Positions 1 to 4,939 of a stretch of DNA of 5,364 bases are shown one piece after another. The DNA comes from Acidobacteriota bacterium. Its GTDB lineage: Bacteria; Acidobacteriota; Terriglobia; Terriglobales; Acidobacteriaceae. The notes under the pieces are model-generated. The model saw only the letters and a program-made list of their open reading frames with translations, ran no database searches and was not told the DNA's origin. The position numbers and the translations under genes were made by a program. The stretch spans positions 1-5,364 of the forward strand of contig JAJYAE010000301.1 in the NCBI GenBank assembly GCA_021779695.1, in the 5' to 3' direction. Position 1 is the first letter of the stretch. Each line of letters starts with the position of its first letter.

Positions 1-1
1 C

Positions 2-802
2 GTGGTGCGGCGTTACGCAAGCGATGACAAGCTGGAGTCGACGGAAGCGGACCTTGCGAAGCAGCTGATTCCGCTCTACTGGCTGCGCATGCCTGCGACG
101 CTGCCGGGAACGCCGGGGATGCATCGCTGGGTGTGGGACCTGCACGAGACGCCGGTGGCAGCTTCGAATTATGAGTATCCGATTTCGGCGGTGCCGCACG
201 CGACGCCGAGGGTGCCGCAAGGTGTGCTGGCTCTGCCTGGGGCCTATACCGTGCGGCTCACGGTGGGTGACACGACGCTGACTGCGCCGCTGACGGTTAA
301 GATGGATCCGCGTGTGGTGGCGACGGGCGCGGATCTTGATGCGCAGCACGCTGTGGAGAAGCAGCTTGAAGAACTGCTAAACGCTGGCGCGAAGGTGACG
401 TTGGCGGCCCACTCCGCGCGCGAGCAGGCGGAGCATCTGCTGCCCCAGGCGCCGGGTGAGTTGAAGCAACCGCTGCAAAGGCTCGACGACGCGTTGAATG
501 AACTCCTCAGCGGAAGCGATGCGCCCAATGGAACGGAAGACAAGCCCGGGTTGGATGCGGTAACAAATGAGGCGCGCGAGCTCTACCTGCAGGTGGGCCA
601 GGCGGATGCCGCTCCTACGGCGGCTCAGCTGAAGGCAAGCAGTCAGATTGCCGGCGAGCTACGTGCGGCGCAGGAGGAGTGGGCGCCGCTTGAGAAGGTG
701 ACCATTCCGCAATTGGATCAGAAACTGCGCGAGCTCCAACTCAAAGAGATTGATCTTACGCGGCAACCCTCCGAGATGCCGTCTAGCGGGGATGAGGACT
801 GA
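2..802 (+). CDS. C-terminal part of a large sortilin/VPS10-like beta-propeller (BNR-repeat) secreted protein; start off-window
   Basis: The reading frame is open to the left edge, so only the last 266 codons are present; the GTG codons at positions 2 and 5 are most likely internal. The visible part starts with a VVRRY-type strand, then a WVWDLHETP segment (residues 43-51), a PGAYTVRLTVGD beta-strand stretch (79-90) and LTVKMDPR (97-104). In my recollection this order marks the region after the propeller in long acidobacterial exported proteins annotated as VPS10/sortilin-like or glycosyl-hydrolase BNR proteins. The beta part resembles a small Ig-like or FlgD-like domain. Residues 112-250 are Glu/Gln/Ala/Leu-rich and probably form a helical bundle or coiled coil, and the tail is acidic (SSGDED). 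The propeller itself is not in view, so substrate and enzymatic activity cannot be stated. The next gene follows closely on the same strand, suggesting co-transcription. Family assignment is fairly sure; function is not. Confidence 0.75.
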   Translation: MVRRYASDDKLESTEADLAKQLIPLYWLRMPATLPGTPGMHRWVWDLHETPVAASNYEYPISAVPHATPRVPQGVLALPGAYTVRLTVGDTTLTAPLTVKMDPRVVATGADLDAQHAVEKQLEELLNAGAKVTLAAHSAREQAEHLLPQAPGELKQPLQRLDDALNELLSGSDAPNGTEDKPGLDAVTNEARELYLQVGQADAAPTAAQLKASSQIAGELRAAQEEWAPLEKVTIPQLDQKLRELQLKEIDLTRQPSEMPSSGDED

Positions 803-820
803 AGGTCAAGCGGACACGAT

Positions 821-824
821 AGGA
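821..824 (+). promoter_or_regulatory. Ribosome binding site deciding the oxidoreductase start
   Basis: AGGA at 821-824 lies 8 nt before the ATG at 833 and overlaps the alternative ATG at 824. The only purine-rich stretch ahead of 824 (GAAGG, 801-805) is too distant at 18 nt. This favours 833 over 824 as the start. Confidence 0.5.
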
Positions 825-832
825 TGGCTGCT

Positions 833-1843
833 ATGAACAAGAAGTTGCGTTGGGGTGTATTGAGTACAGCGAATATCGGAGTCCGCAAGGTGCTGCCCGC
901 AATGCAGCAGGGTGCGTATTCCACGGTGGACGCGATTGCGTCGCGCGACCTGAGCCGGGCGAAAGATGCAGCTTCCAGGCTGGGAATTGCGCGGGCGTAT
1001 GGCTCGTATGAGGAGTTGCTGGCAGATCCCGAGATTGACGCGATTTATAACCCCTTGCCGAACCAGTTGCACGTGCCGTGGACGATCAAGGCGGCCGAGG
1101 CGGGCAAGCATGTCCTCTGCGAAAAGCCGCTGAGCCTGACGGTAGTCGAGGCCCAGACGTTGCTAAAAGTGCGCGCGCAGACGGGCGTGCAGATCGGCGA
1201 GGCGTTCATGATCCGCAGCCATCCGCAGTGGCAGCGGGTCCGGGAGTTGCTGGGGCAGGGCAAGATTGGCGAGCTGCGAGCGATTGCGGGCTTTTTCAGC
1301 TACTTCAACGTGGATTCTGCGAATATCCGGAATCAGGTGGAGTGCGGCGGTGGAGCGCTGCTGGATATTGGCTGCTACCTGATTCACACGGCGCGATACG
1401 GGTTTGGCGAGGAGCCGGTGCGCGTGGTTGCGGCGATCGACCGTGATCCGGAGATGAAGACTGACAGGCTCACCTCGGCGGTGATGGAGTTCCCGAGCGG
1501 CCATGCCATCTTTACATGCAGCACGCAATTGGTGGCTTACCAGAAGGTGCAGCTCCTGGGAACGCGGGGACGCATCGAGGTGGAAATTCCCTTTAACGCG
1601 CCACCTGACCGGCCAACGCGGATCCTTGTTGACGCGACGGGAGACCTGACCGGCAGCGGAATCACCACGGAGACGTTTCCCGTGTGTGACCAGTACACGC
1701 GGCAAGGGAATGACTTTTCCCGGGCGGTGCTGGAGGGCGGACAGGTGCCGGTCCCGCTGGAGGAAGCGATCCTGAACATGGGTGTGATTGAGGCGGTCTT
1801 CGAGTCAGCGAGCAACGGCCAGTGGACGGAGCCGAGGCGGTAG
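833..1843 (+). CDS. Gfo/Idh/MocA family NAD(P)-dependent oxidoreductase
   Basis: A 336-residue protein of normal length for the glucose-fructose oxidoreductase/inositol dehydrogenase/MocA family, which oxidises or reduces sugar and polyol carbons with bound NAD(P). The N-terminal Rossmann segment RWGVLSTANIG (residues 6-16) is followed by a nucleotide-binding domain to about residue 120, with the family EKP signature at 97-99 (Lys98 is the usual catalytic lysine). The C-terminal alpha/beta domain contains GGGALLDIGCYLIHTARYG (172-190), in which Asp178, Tyr182 and His185 sit in the active-site region; Tyr182 aligns by eye with the catalytic tyrosine of glucose-fructose oxidoreductase. The STANIG N-terminus resembles NADP-dependent D-xylose/glucose dehydrogenase-like members, but substrate cannot be fixed from sequence. 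No signal peptide is visible, so it is probably cytoplasmic. The start at 833 is chosen from RBS spacing; 824 would add three residues (MAA). It begins 30 nt after the preceding gene. Confidence 0.93.
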   Translation: MNKKLRWGVLSTANIGVRKVLPAMQQGAYSTVDAIASRDLSRAKDAASRLGIARAYGSYEELLADPEIDAIYNPLPNQLHVPWTIKAAEAGKHVLCEKPLSLTVVEAQTLLKVRAQTGVQIGEAFMIRSHPQWQRVRELLGQGKIGELRAIAGFFSYFNVDSANIRNQVECGGGALLDIGCYLIHTARYGFGEEPVRVVAAIDRDPEMKTDRLTSAVMEFPSGHAIFTCSTQLVAYQKVQLLGTRGRIEVEIPFNAPPDRPTRILVDATGDLTGSGITTETFPVCDQYTRQGNDFSRAVLEGGQVPVPLEEAILNMGVIEAVFESASNGQWTEPRR

Positions 1844-1892
1844 GAGGCAACCCGTACCGTTTGGCTGGAAAATGCTGAAATGCCTTGATTTA

Positions 1893-1969
1893 TGGTGGGC
1901 GGTCAGGGACTCGAACCCCGGACCTCCTGCGTGTGAAGCAGGCGCTCTAACCAGCTGAGCTAACCGCCC
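1893..1969 (-). tRNA. tRNA-Val (anticodon CAC), CCA encoded
   Basis: On the minus strand a 77-nt cloverleaf reads cleanly. The acceptor arm is GGGCGGT/ACCGCCC and the D stem GCTC/GAGC with a 9-nt loop. The anticodon stem is CCTGC/GCAGG with loop TTCACAC, and a 5-nt variable region follows. The T stem CGGGG/CCCTG has one G-U pair and the loop TTCGAGT. Discriminator A (1896) is followed by an encoded CCA (1893-1895). Anticodon CAC lies at plus positions 1933-1935 and reads GUG valine codons. The gene converges on the oxidoreductase, 49 nt from its stop. I could not identify a convincing promoter or a rho-independent terminator. Confidence 0.96.
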
Positions 1970-1987
1970 CCGAGAGGGGTATGAGGA

Positions 1988-2012
1988 AAGCGATGCCAGG
2001 TACACATCGCTT
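1988..2012. repeat. 8-bp perfect inverted repeat (possible operator or hairpin)
   Basis: AAGCGATG (1988-1995) and CATCGCTT (2005-2012) are perfect inverted copies separated by 9 nt. The repeat lies 18 bp upstream of the tRNA-Val 5' end, on the side where that gene's promoter should be. It could be a protein-binding site, a hairpin in the tRNA leader, or a weak terminator for minus-strand transcription (it is followed by TTTCCTC there). The repeat is seen directly; its role is unknown. Confidence 0.4.
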
Positions 2013-2392
2013 GGGTTAGAGTAACACCAGCGGGGCTTTGCGGCCAAACCGACGCCAGTTGCCGGCGACGGGGCCCAAAGCCGCTGCAAAGCGCGACGCA
2101 TGCTCAGGATCGACAATCCATTCTGCAGGGTTCGGACCCTGGCACGGTCCTTGGAGCGGGGTTTGGCTGCGCTCGGGGAGCTCTGTGCCCTACCCGAGTC
2201 TGAGTGGCAGCAAAATATGGAGTTGGCTGGGGATCGGGGAAGTTGGCCGGAGGCGACTCTGCGGCCGGGGCTGTGGTTTGCCCGGCGAGCCGGCAACGGG
2301 GGCGGCGAGGGCGCACCGGAGCGTGACGAGGAGTCAACTGCAGCTGGAAAATCTGAGAATCTGGCGCAACCTTCCGGGGGCTACGGGGTTTC
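2013..2392. other. GC-rich intergenic region / leader of the sigma operon
   Basis: About 380 bp without a credible gene. The sigma-factor frame stays open upstream to an ATG at 2100, but that stretch is Arg/Gly/Ser-rich, uses AGG codons and shows no sigma-family resemblance, so I treat it as non-coding. It must hold the promoter of the sigma/anti-sigma/DUF3106 operon, but I cannot place -35/-10 or ECF-type elements with confidence. An AT-rich patch GCAAAATATGG near 2210-2220 is the only -10-like spot and has no good partner. A small hairpin GGACC-CTGGCAC-GGTCC occupies 2134-2150. Confidence 0.45.
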
Positions 2393-2398
2393 AGAGGA
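2393..2398 (+). promoter_or_regulatory. Ribosome binding site of the sigma-factor gene
   Basis: AGAGGA at 2393-2398 stands 10 nt before the ATG at 2409 and only 1 nt before the in-frame ATG at 2400. The spacing favours 2409 as the start; choosing 2400 would add three residues (MAT). Confidence 0.45.
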
Positions 2399-2408
2399 TA
2401 TGGCAACC

Positions 2409-3059
2409 ATGGTCCTGGACAACCCGGCCCTGGGAGCGAGCGCGGCATCACGGCCGGGTGGCTATCGCGGCGGAAATGCTGCGGCGGATGAGTCGAGCGA
2501 CGCGGCCATTATGCTGCGGGTAACAGCGGGGGATGATTCAGGGTTCAACTACCTGGTGGAAAAGTACCATCGGCCGATGATTCATTTCCTTTTTCGGATG
2601 GTGCATAACCAGGCGGTTGCCGAGGAGTTGGCGCAGGAAGTTTTTCTCCGGGTGTATCGTTCGCGCGAGAGTTACCGCGCGGAAGCCAAGTTTACGACGT
2701 GGCTCTACCGGATTGCGACAAACCTGGCAGTGAACCACGCACGCGACACGCGGCACGAACGAGCGGCGCAGAATGTGTATCTGGACGCGCCGGACGAAGA
2801 GACCGGAACGACGCCGGACGTGGCGGATGACGAGCCCTCGATTGAGCAGAAGCTGCTGCGCGACGAGCGGATGGCCGCGATTCGGCAGCATGTGATGGCC
2901 CTGCCGGAGCGGCAGCGGATGGCAGTGCTGATGCACAAGTACCAGGGCATGGATTACCGGCAGATTGGCGAAGTGTTGAAGCTGAGCGAGTCGGCCACCA
3001 AGTCGCTGCTCTTCCGCGCGTATCAGACACTCCGGGAGAAGCTAAAGGAATTCGTATAG
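2409..3059 (+). CDS. RpoE-like ECF sigma-70 family RNA polymerase sigma factor
   Basis: A 216-residue extracytoplasmic-function sigma factor that directs RNA polymerase to its own promoter set when released by an anti-sigma factor. An apparently disordered N-terminal extension (about residues 1-30) precedes region 2 (about 44-112), with AEELAQEVFLRVYR (71-84) and FTTWLYRIATNLAVNHAR (95-112), the classic region 2.2-2.4 pattern for core binding and -10 recognition. An acidic linker (about 126-148) leads to region 4 (about 155-212), with ALPERQRMAVLMHKYQGM (164-181) and a helix-turn-helix around YRQIGEVLKLSESATKSLLFRA (183-204) for -35 contact. Regions 1.1 and 3 are absent, as expected for the class. 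The next gene, 51 nt downstream, encodes the probable anti-sigma partner, so autoregulation from an upstream promoter is likely but was not seen. The upstream extension to 2100 is rejected as unlike coding sequence. Confidence 0.93.
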   Translation: MVLDNPALGASAASRPGGYRGGNAAADESSDAAIMLRVTAGDDSGFNYLVEKYHRPMIHFLFRMVHNQAVAEELAQEVFLRVYRSRESYRAEAKFTTWLYRIATNLAVNHARDTRHERAAQNVYLDAPDEETGTTPDVADDEPSIEQKLLRDERMAAIRQHVMALPERQRMAVLMHKYQGMDYRQIGEVLKLSESATKSLLFRAYQTLREKLKEFV

Positions 3060-3073
3060 CAAGAGTGAAAACA

Positions 3074-3089
3074 GCCGGAACAAACCGGC
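3074..3089 (+). repeat. Small hairpin between the sigma and anti-sigma genes
   Basis: GCCGG (3074-3078), loop AACAAA, CCGGC (3085-3089) form a perfect 5-bp GC stem, 8 nt before the anti-sigma RBS. There is no T-run after it, so it is not a standard terminator. It may tune translation or mRNA processing between the two genes. Confidence 0.35.
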
Positions 3090-3097
3090 GGAATGCT

Positions 3098-3106
3098 GGG
3101 GGTGAT
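3098..3106 (+). promoter_or_regulatory. Strong Shine-Dalgarno of the anti-sigma gene
   Basis: GGGGGTGAT at 3098-3106 matches the ideal GGAGGTGAT except for one G that can still form a G-U pair with the anti-SD. The GGGGG core ends 8 nt before the ATG at 3111, which decides that start over the in-frame ATGs at 3093 and 3105. ATG 3105 overlaps the site. Confidence 0.6.
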
Positions 3107-3110
3107 GAAG

Positions 3111-3602
3111 ATGGCAACTGGATTGACCGAATGCGCTGGAATGGAAAGCAAGCTGGCTGACATGCTGCTTGCGCCCGAGACTGCAAATGCCAAGGTGAAG
3201 ACGCATGTTGCCGAGTGCGATGCGTGCCGGAAGAAGCTGGAAGAACTGCGCGCGACGATGGCGCTGATGGACGCCTGGACAGCACCGGAGCCAAGCCCGT
3301 ACTTCATGACCCGGATGAATGCGCAGCTGGATGAAGTGCGCCAGGAGCCTCGCGCAGGCTTGCTGGAGCGACTGCGTGCGAGGATGTTGTATGGGCCACA
3401 GATGCATGTGCGGCCAGTGGCTGCAATGGCTTTGACGATGGTGTTGCTGCTGGGGGGCGGCGCCTATCTGGGAATTTCAAACTGGGATCAGCCGGCACCG
3501 GCCAAACCGGGACAGGCAGCGGTGGTTCAGGATCTGCAACTGCTGGACAACAATGCACAGCTTCTGGACCAGTTGGATGCGATCTCCGGCAACGAGAATT
3601 AA
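3111..3602 (+). CDS. Membrane-anchored zinc-finger anti-sigma factor
   Basis: A 163-residue protein with the layout of ZAS-type anti-sigma factors. The cytoplasmic N-terminus carries His32-x3-Cys36-x2-Cys39 with an upstream Cys8 as likely fourth zinc ligand. An amphipathic helical stretch (40-95) follows, then a single transmembrane segment at about 101-122 (RPVAAMALTMVLLLGGGAY) and a short periplasmic tail. The tail is acidic and leucine-rich, with a doubled LLD pattern (QLLDNNAQLLDQLD, about 143-156). By family knowledge the N-terminal domain masks the sigma factor and releases it when the zinc site is oxidised or the protein is cleaved. Its position right after the sigma gene identifies the partner. 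The single pass suits either signal-driven proteolysis or redox sensing; the sequence does not choose. The start at 3111 follows from the strong Shine-Dalgarno; 3093 would add MLGVMK. Confidence 0.88.
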   Translation: MATGLTECAGMESKLADMLLAPETANAKVKTHVAECDACRKKLEELRATMALMDAWTAPEPSPYFMTRMNAQLDEVRQEPRAGLLERLRARMLYGPQMHVRPVAAMALTMVLLLGGGAYLGISNWDQPAPAKPGQAAVVQDLQLLDNNAQLLDQLDAISGNEN

Positions 3603-3650
3603 GGAATTGCTGACCGTGGCAACAAGTCCGCGGCAGGGGTTGAAAGCGAC

Positions 3651-4490
3651 ATGATGCAGGCGAAGAAGAGAGCGGGTATGCTCTGTCGCGCGGCTTTGGC
3701 AGCTGCGTCGCTGGCATTGTGTCTTCCAATGGCATGGGGACGCGGTCAGCATGCTGCGCAGCAGCACGTCGCACCAGCGGCACGTCCGCACTATCAGGCT
3801 CCGCGCGCGCAGAATGTGCAGCCGCAGCAGGCTTATCGGCAGTATGGACGTGCGATGCCCCAGGCTCCGCGCCTGAATGGACAAGGTACAGCAGGATCCT
3901 GGGGCCAGCGCGCGCCGCAATCCGGCTTCCAGGCAGGCGCAGGACAAGCGATGCAGTATCGGGGGCAGGGCTATGCGCCGCGCGCAGCCAGCCCCGCGAA
4001 CGTAGGAAGTGGTTTTCGCGCGCCTTATAACGGATCGGGCGCGTCAGCGTATGCGCGGCCGGGCCATCTGGGTTCGTGGCTGAGTCAACATCGCGAGCTT
4101 CCTCTGCAACAGCAGGAGCAGCTTCTGAAAAGGGATCCAAGCTTCAACCGCCTGCCACAGGACACGCAGCAACGGTTGATGCGGCAGTTGCACAACGTTG
4201 AGCAGATGCCGCAGGCGCAGCGCGACCAGAGGCTGGCACGGACCGAAAACCTGGAGCGGCTGACACCGCAGCAGCGCGCACAGGTGCAGGAGGCTGGACG
4301 GCAATGGACGCAATTGCCCGCCGATCGGCAAACGGCGATGCGGAGCGCCTTCCGCAATCTGCGTTCGGTGCCTCCGGACCAGCGGTCCACCGTGCTGAAC
4401 TCTGGGCAGTACCAGCACGCCTTCAGCCCGGAAGAGCGCGGCATTCTCTCGAACATGCTGAGTGTGGAGCCCTACGATCCCGCCCGGTAA
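3651..4490 (+). CDS. Secreted DUF3106-type protein with Pro/Gln-rich N-terminal half
   Basis: A 279-residue exported protein of unknown function. Residues 1-13 are basic, 14-30 hydrophobic (AALAAASLALCLPMAWG), a Sec signal peptide with cleavage likely near 30-35. Cys24 does not sit in a proper lipobox (LALC has Leu at -1). Residues 35-140 are low-complexity and rich in Gln, Ala, Pro, Arg, Gly and Tyr, probably disordered. From about 143 the protein is helical and matches my memory of DUF3106, with LSQHRELP, LTPQQR (204-209), LPADRQTAMRSAFRNLR (222-238) and FSPEERGILSNML (258-270). This half is made of 18-residue units (separate entry). It lies 48 nt after the anti-sigma gene, same strand, so it is probably the third cistron of the operon and a periplasmic sensor, chaperone-like protein or target of the sigma switch (inference). 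ATG 3651 is followed at once by ATG 3654; the RBS is weak. Confidence 0.82.
   Translation: MMQAKKRAGMLCRAALAAASLALCLPMAWGRGQHAAQQHVAPAARPHYQAPRAQNVQPQQAYRQYGRAMPQAPRLNGQGTAGSWGQRAPQSGFQAGAGQAMQYRGQGYAPRAASPANVGSGFRAPYNGSGASAYARPGHLGSWLSQHRELPLQQQEQLLKRDPSFNRLPQDTQQRLMRQLHNVEQMPQAQRDQRLARTENLERLTPQQRAQVQEAGRQWTQLPADRQTAMRSAFRNLRSVPPDQRSTVLNSGQYQHAFSPEERGILSNMLSVEPYDPAR
4098..4475 (+). repeat. Seven tandem 18-residue (54-bp) protein repeat units in the DUF3106-type domain
   Basis: Units begin at protein residues 150, 168, 186, 204, 222, 240 and 258, exactly 18 apart with no gap. They open LP, LP, MP, LTP, LP, VPP and FSP. Unit position 1 is always hydrophobic and a proline follows at position 2 or 3. 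Position 9 is hydrophobic in six of seven units (L, L, R, V, M, V, L). Position 16 is hydrophobic in the first five (F, V, L, W, L). Polar Gln/Arg/Asp fill positions 3-8. Eighteen residues is five alpha-helical turns, so each unit may be one helix capped by proline. The repeat is at protein level; the DNA units have diverged. Confidence 0.7.
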
Positions 4491-4507
4491 GCCGCCAGTG
4501 CAGTCAG

Positions 4508-4939
4508 CTAACGGCTCCTCGCTGAAATGAAGAACCTTATCATCAGGGCAAGAATTCCAAGCAGCGCGCCGATAGAAGCCGAGACAAGAAGATACCGATT
4601 TCGCGTTCTTAGATTCGGGTAATACGACTTGGCAGGATCAGCGGGATTGTAGCGAATTTCAAAGGTGTCGTTCCGTTTGAAATAGTGCTCATCTTCCATG
4701 CCGTAGTCAGAGAACTTGCCGGCGTATCGGATGCCGTCGACAGAGTAACTGTAAATCACATCGTAAAAGCCGACCTCGCTGTCAACCTGGTTCGACAGAC
4801 CCCTCCAGTCGCTGGAGTAGACAGTAGCGGTCGTCGTTCTCCACTGGTCTTTACCCGTCATCCTCAACCATGTCTTGTTAAGAGGAGAAGCGGTTGCGGG
4901 TCTCATCTCATTCGAATCCATACGAACAGTAAATCTCAT
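4508..4939 (-). CDS. Small DUF3592-like single-pass membrane protein
   Basis: A 143-residue protein. Residues 33-110 look like DUF3592: WRTTTATVYSS (33-43), a YDVIYSYSVDGIRYAGK strand pair (59-75) and the typical FEIRYNPADPAKSYYPN (93-109). A single hydrophobic helix follows at about 116-138, then a basic RSR tail. Function is unknown; DUF3592 proteins are generally small membrane proteins. Family members as I recall them also carry an N-terminal transmembrane helix, which this one lacks: the first 32 residues are polar. The ATG at 4939 overlaps the stop of the upstream GH3 gene as ATGA, which favours this start by translational coupling although the SD is poor. In-frame ATGs at 4921, 4906 and 4861 are alternatives. 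GC content is lower than in the neighbours (60/120 over 4561-4680), perhaps hinting at a different history. The stop faces the DUF3106 gene across 17 bp. Confidence 0.75.
   Translation of the reverse strand: MRFTVRMDSNEMRPATASPLNKTWLRMTGKDQWRTTTATVYSSDWRGLSNQVDSEVGFYDVIYSYSVDGIRYAGKFSDYGMEDEHYFKRNDTFEIRYNPADPAKSYYPNLRTRNRYLLVSASIGALLGILALMIRFFISARSR

Noticed and set aside
1163..1705. A 180-codon open frame on the minus strand inside the oxidoreductase
   Set aside because: It is fully antisense to a clear Gfo/Idh/MocA gene and shows no recognisable motif.
1842..1847. AGGAGG directly after the oxidoreductase stop as an RBS for a small gene
   Set aside because: No ATG, GTG or TTG at a usable distance and the tRNA begins soon after; likely fortuitous.
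1970..2040. Promoter for tRNA-Val on the minus strand (TGTGTACCTG as extended -10)
   Set aside because: Only a loose -10 match and no acceptable -35 at 16-18 nt; not supportable.
2100..2408. N-terminal extension of the sigma factor from the ATG at 2100
   Set aside because: The added residues have no sigma-family resemblance, use AGG codons and are Gly/Arg/Ser-rich like translated non-coding GC-rich DNA. A plausible RBS precedes 2409 instead.
2692..3294. A 200-codon minus-strand open frame across the sigma/anti-sigma junction
   Set aside because: Ser/Arg/Ala/Pro-rich translation antisense to two well-supported genes; no family resemblance.
3711..3725. Possible lipoprotein signal (LALC) in the DUF3106-type protein
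   Set aside because: The residue before the cysteine is Leu rather than Gly/Ala/Ser, so it does not fit a lipobox; an ordinary Sec signal peptide fits better.
3304..4140. A 278-codon open frame on the minus strand
   Set aside because: It lies opposite the anti-sigma and DUF3106 genes, is Pro/Ala/Ser/Arg-rich without domains, and is a typical GC-rich shadow of the real genes.
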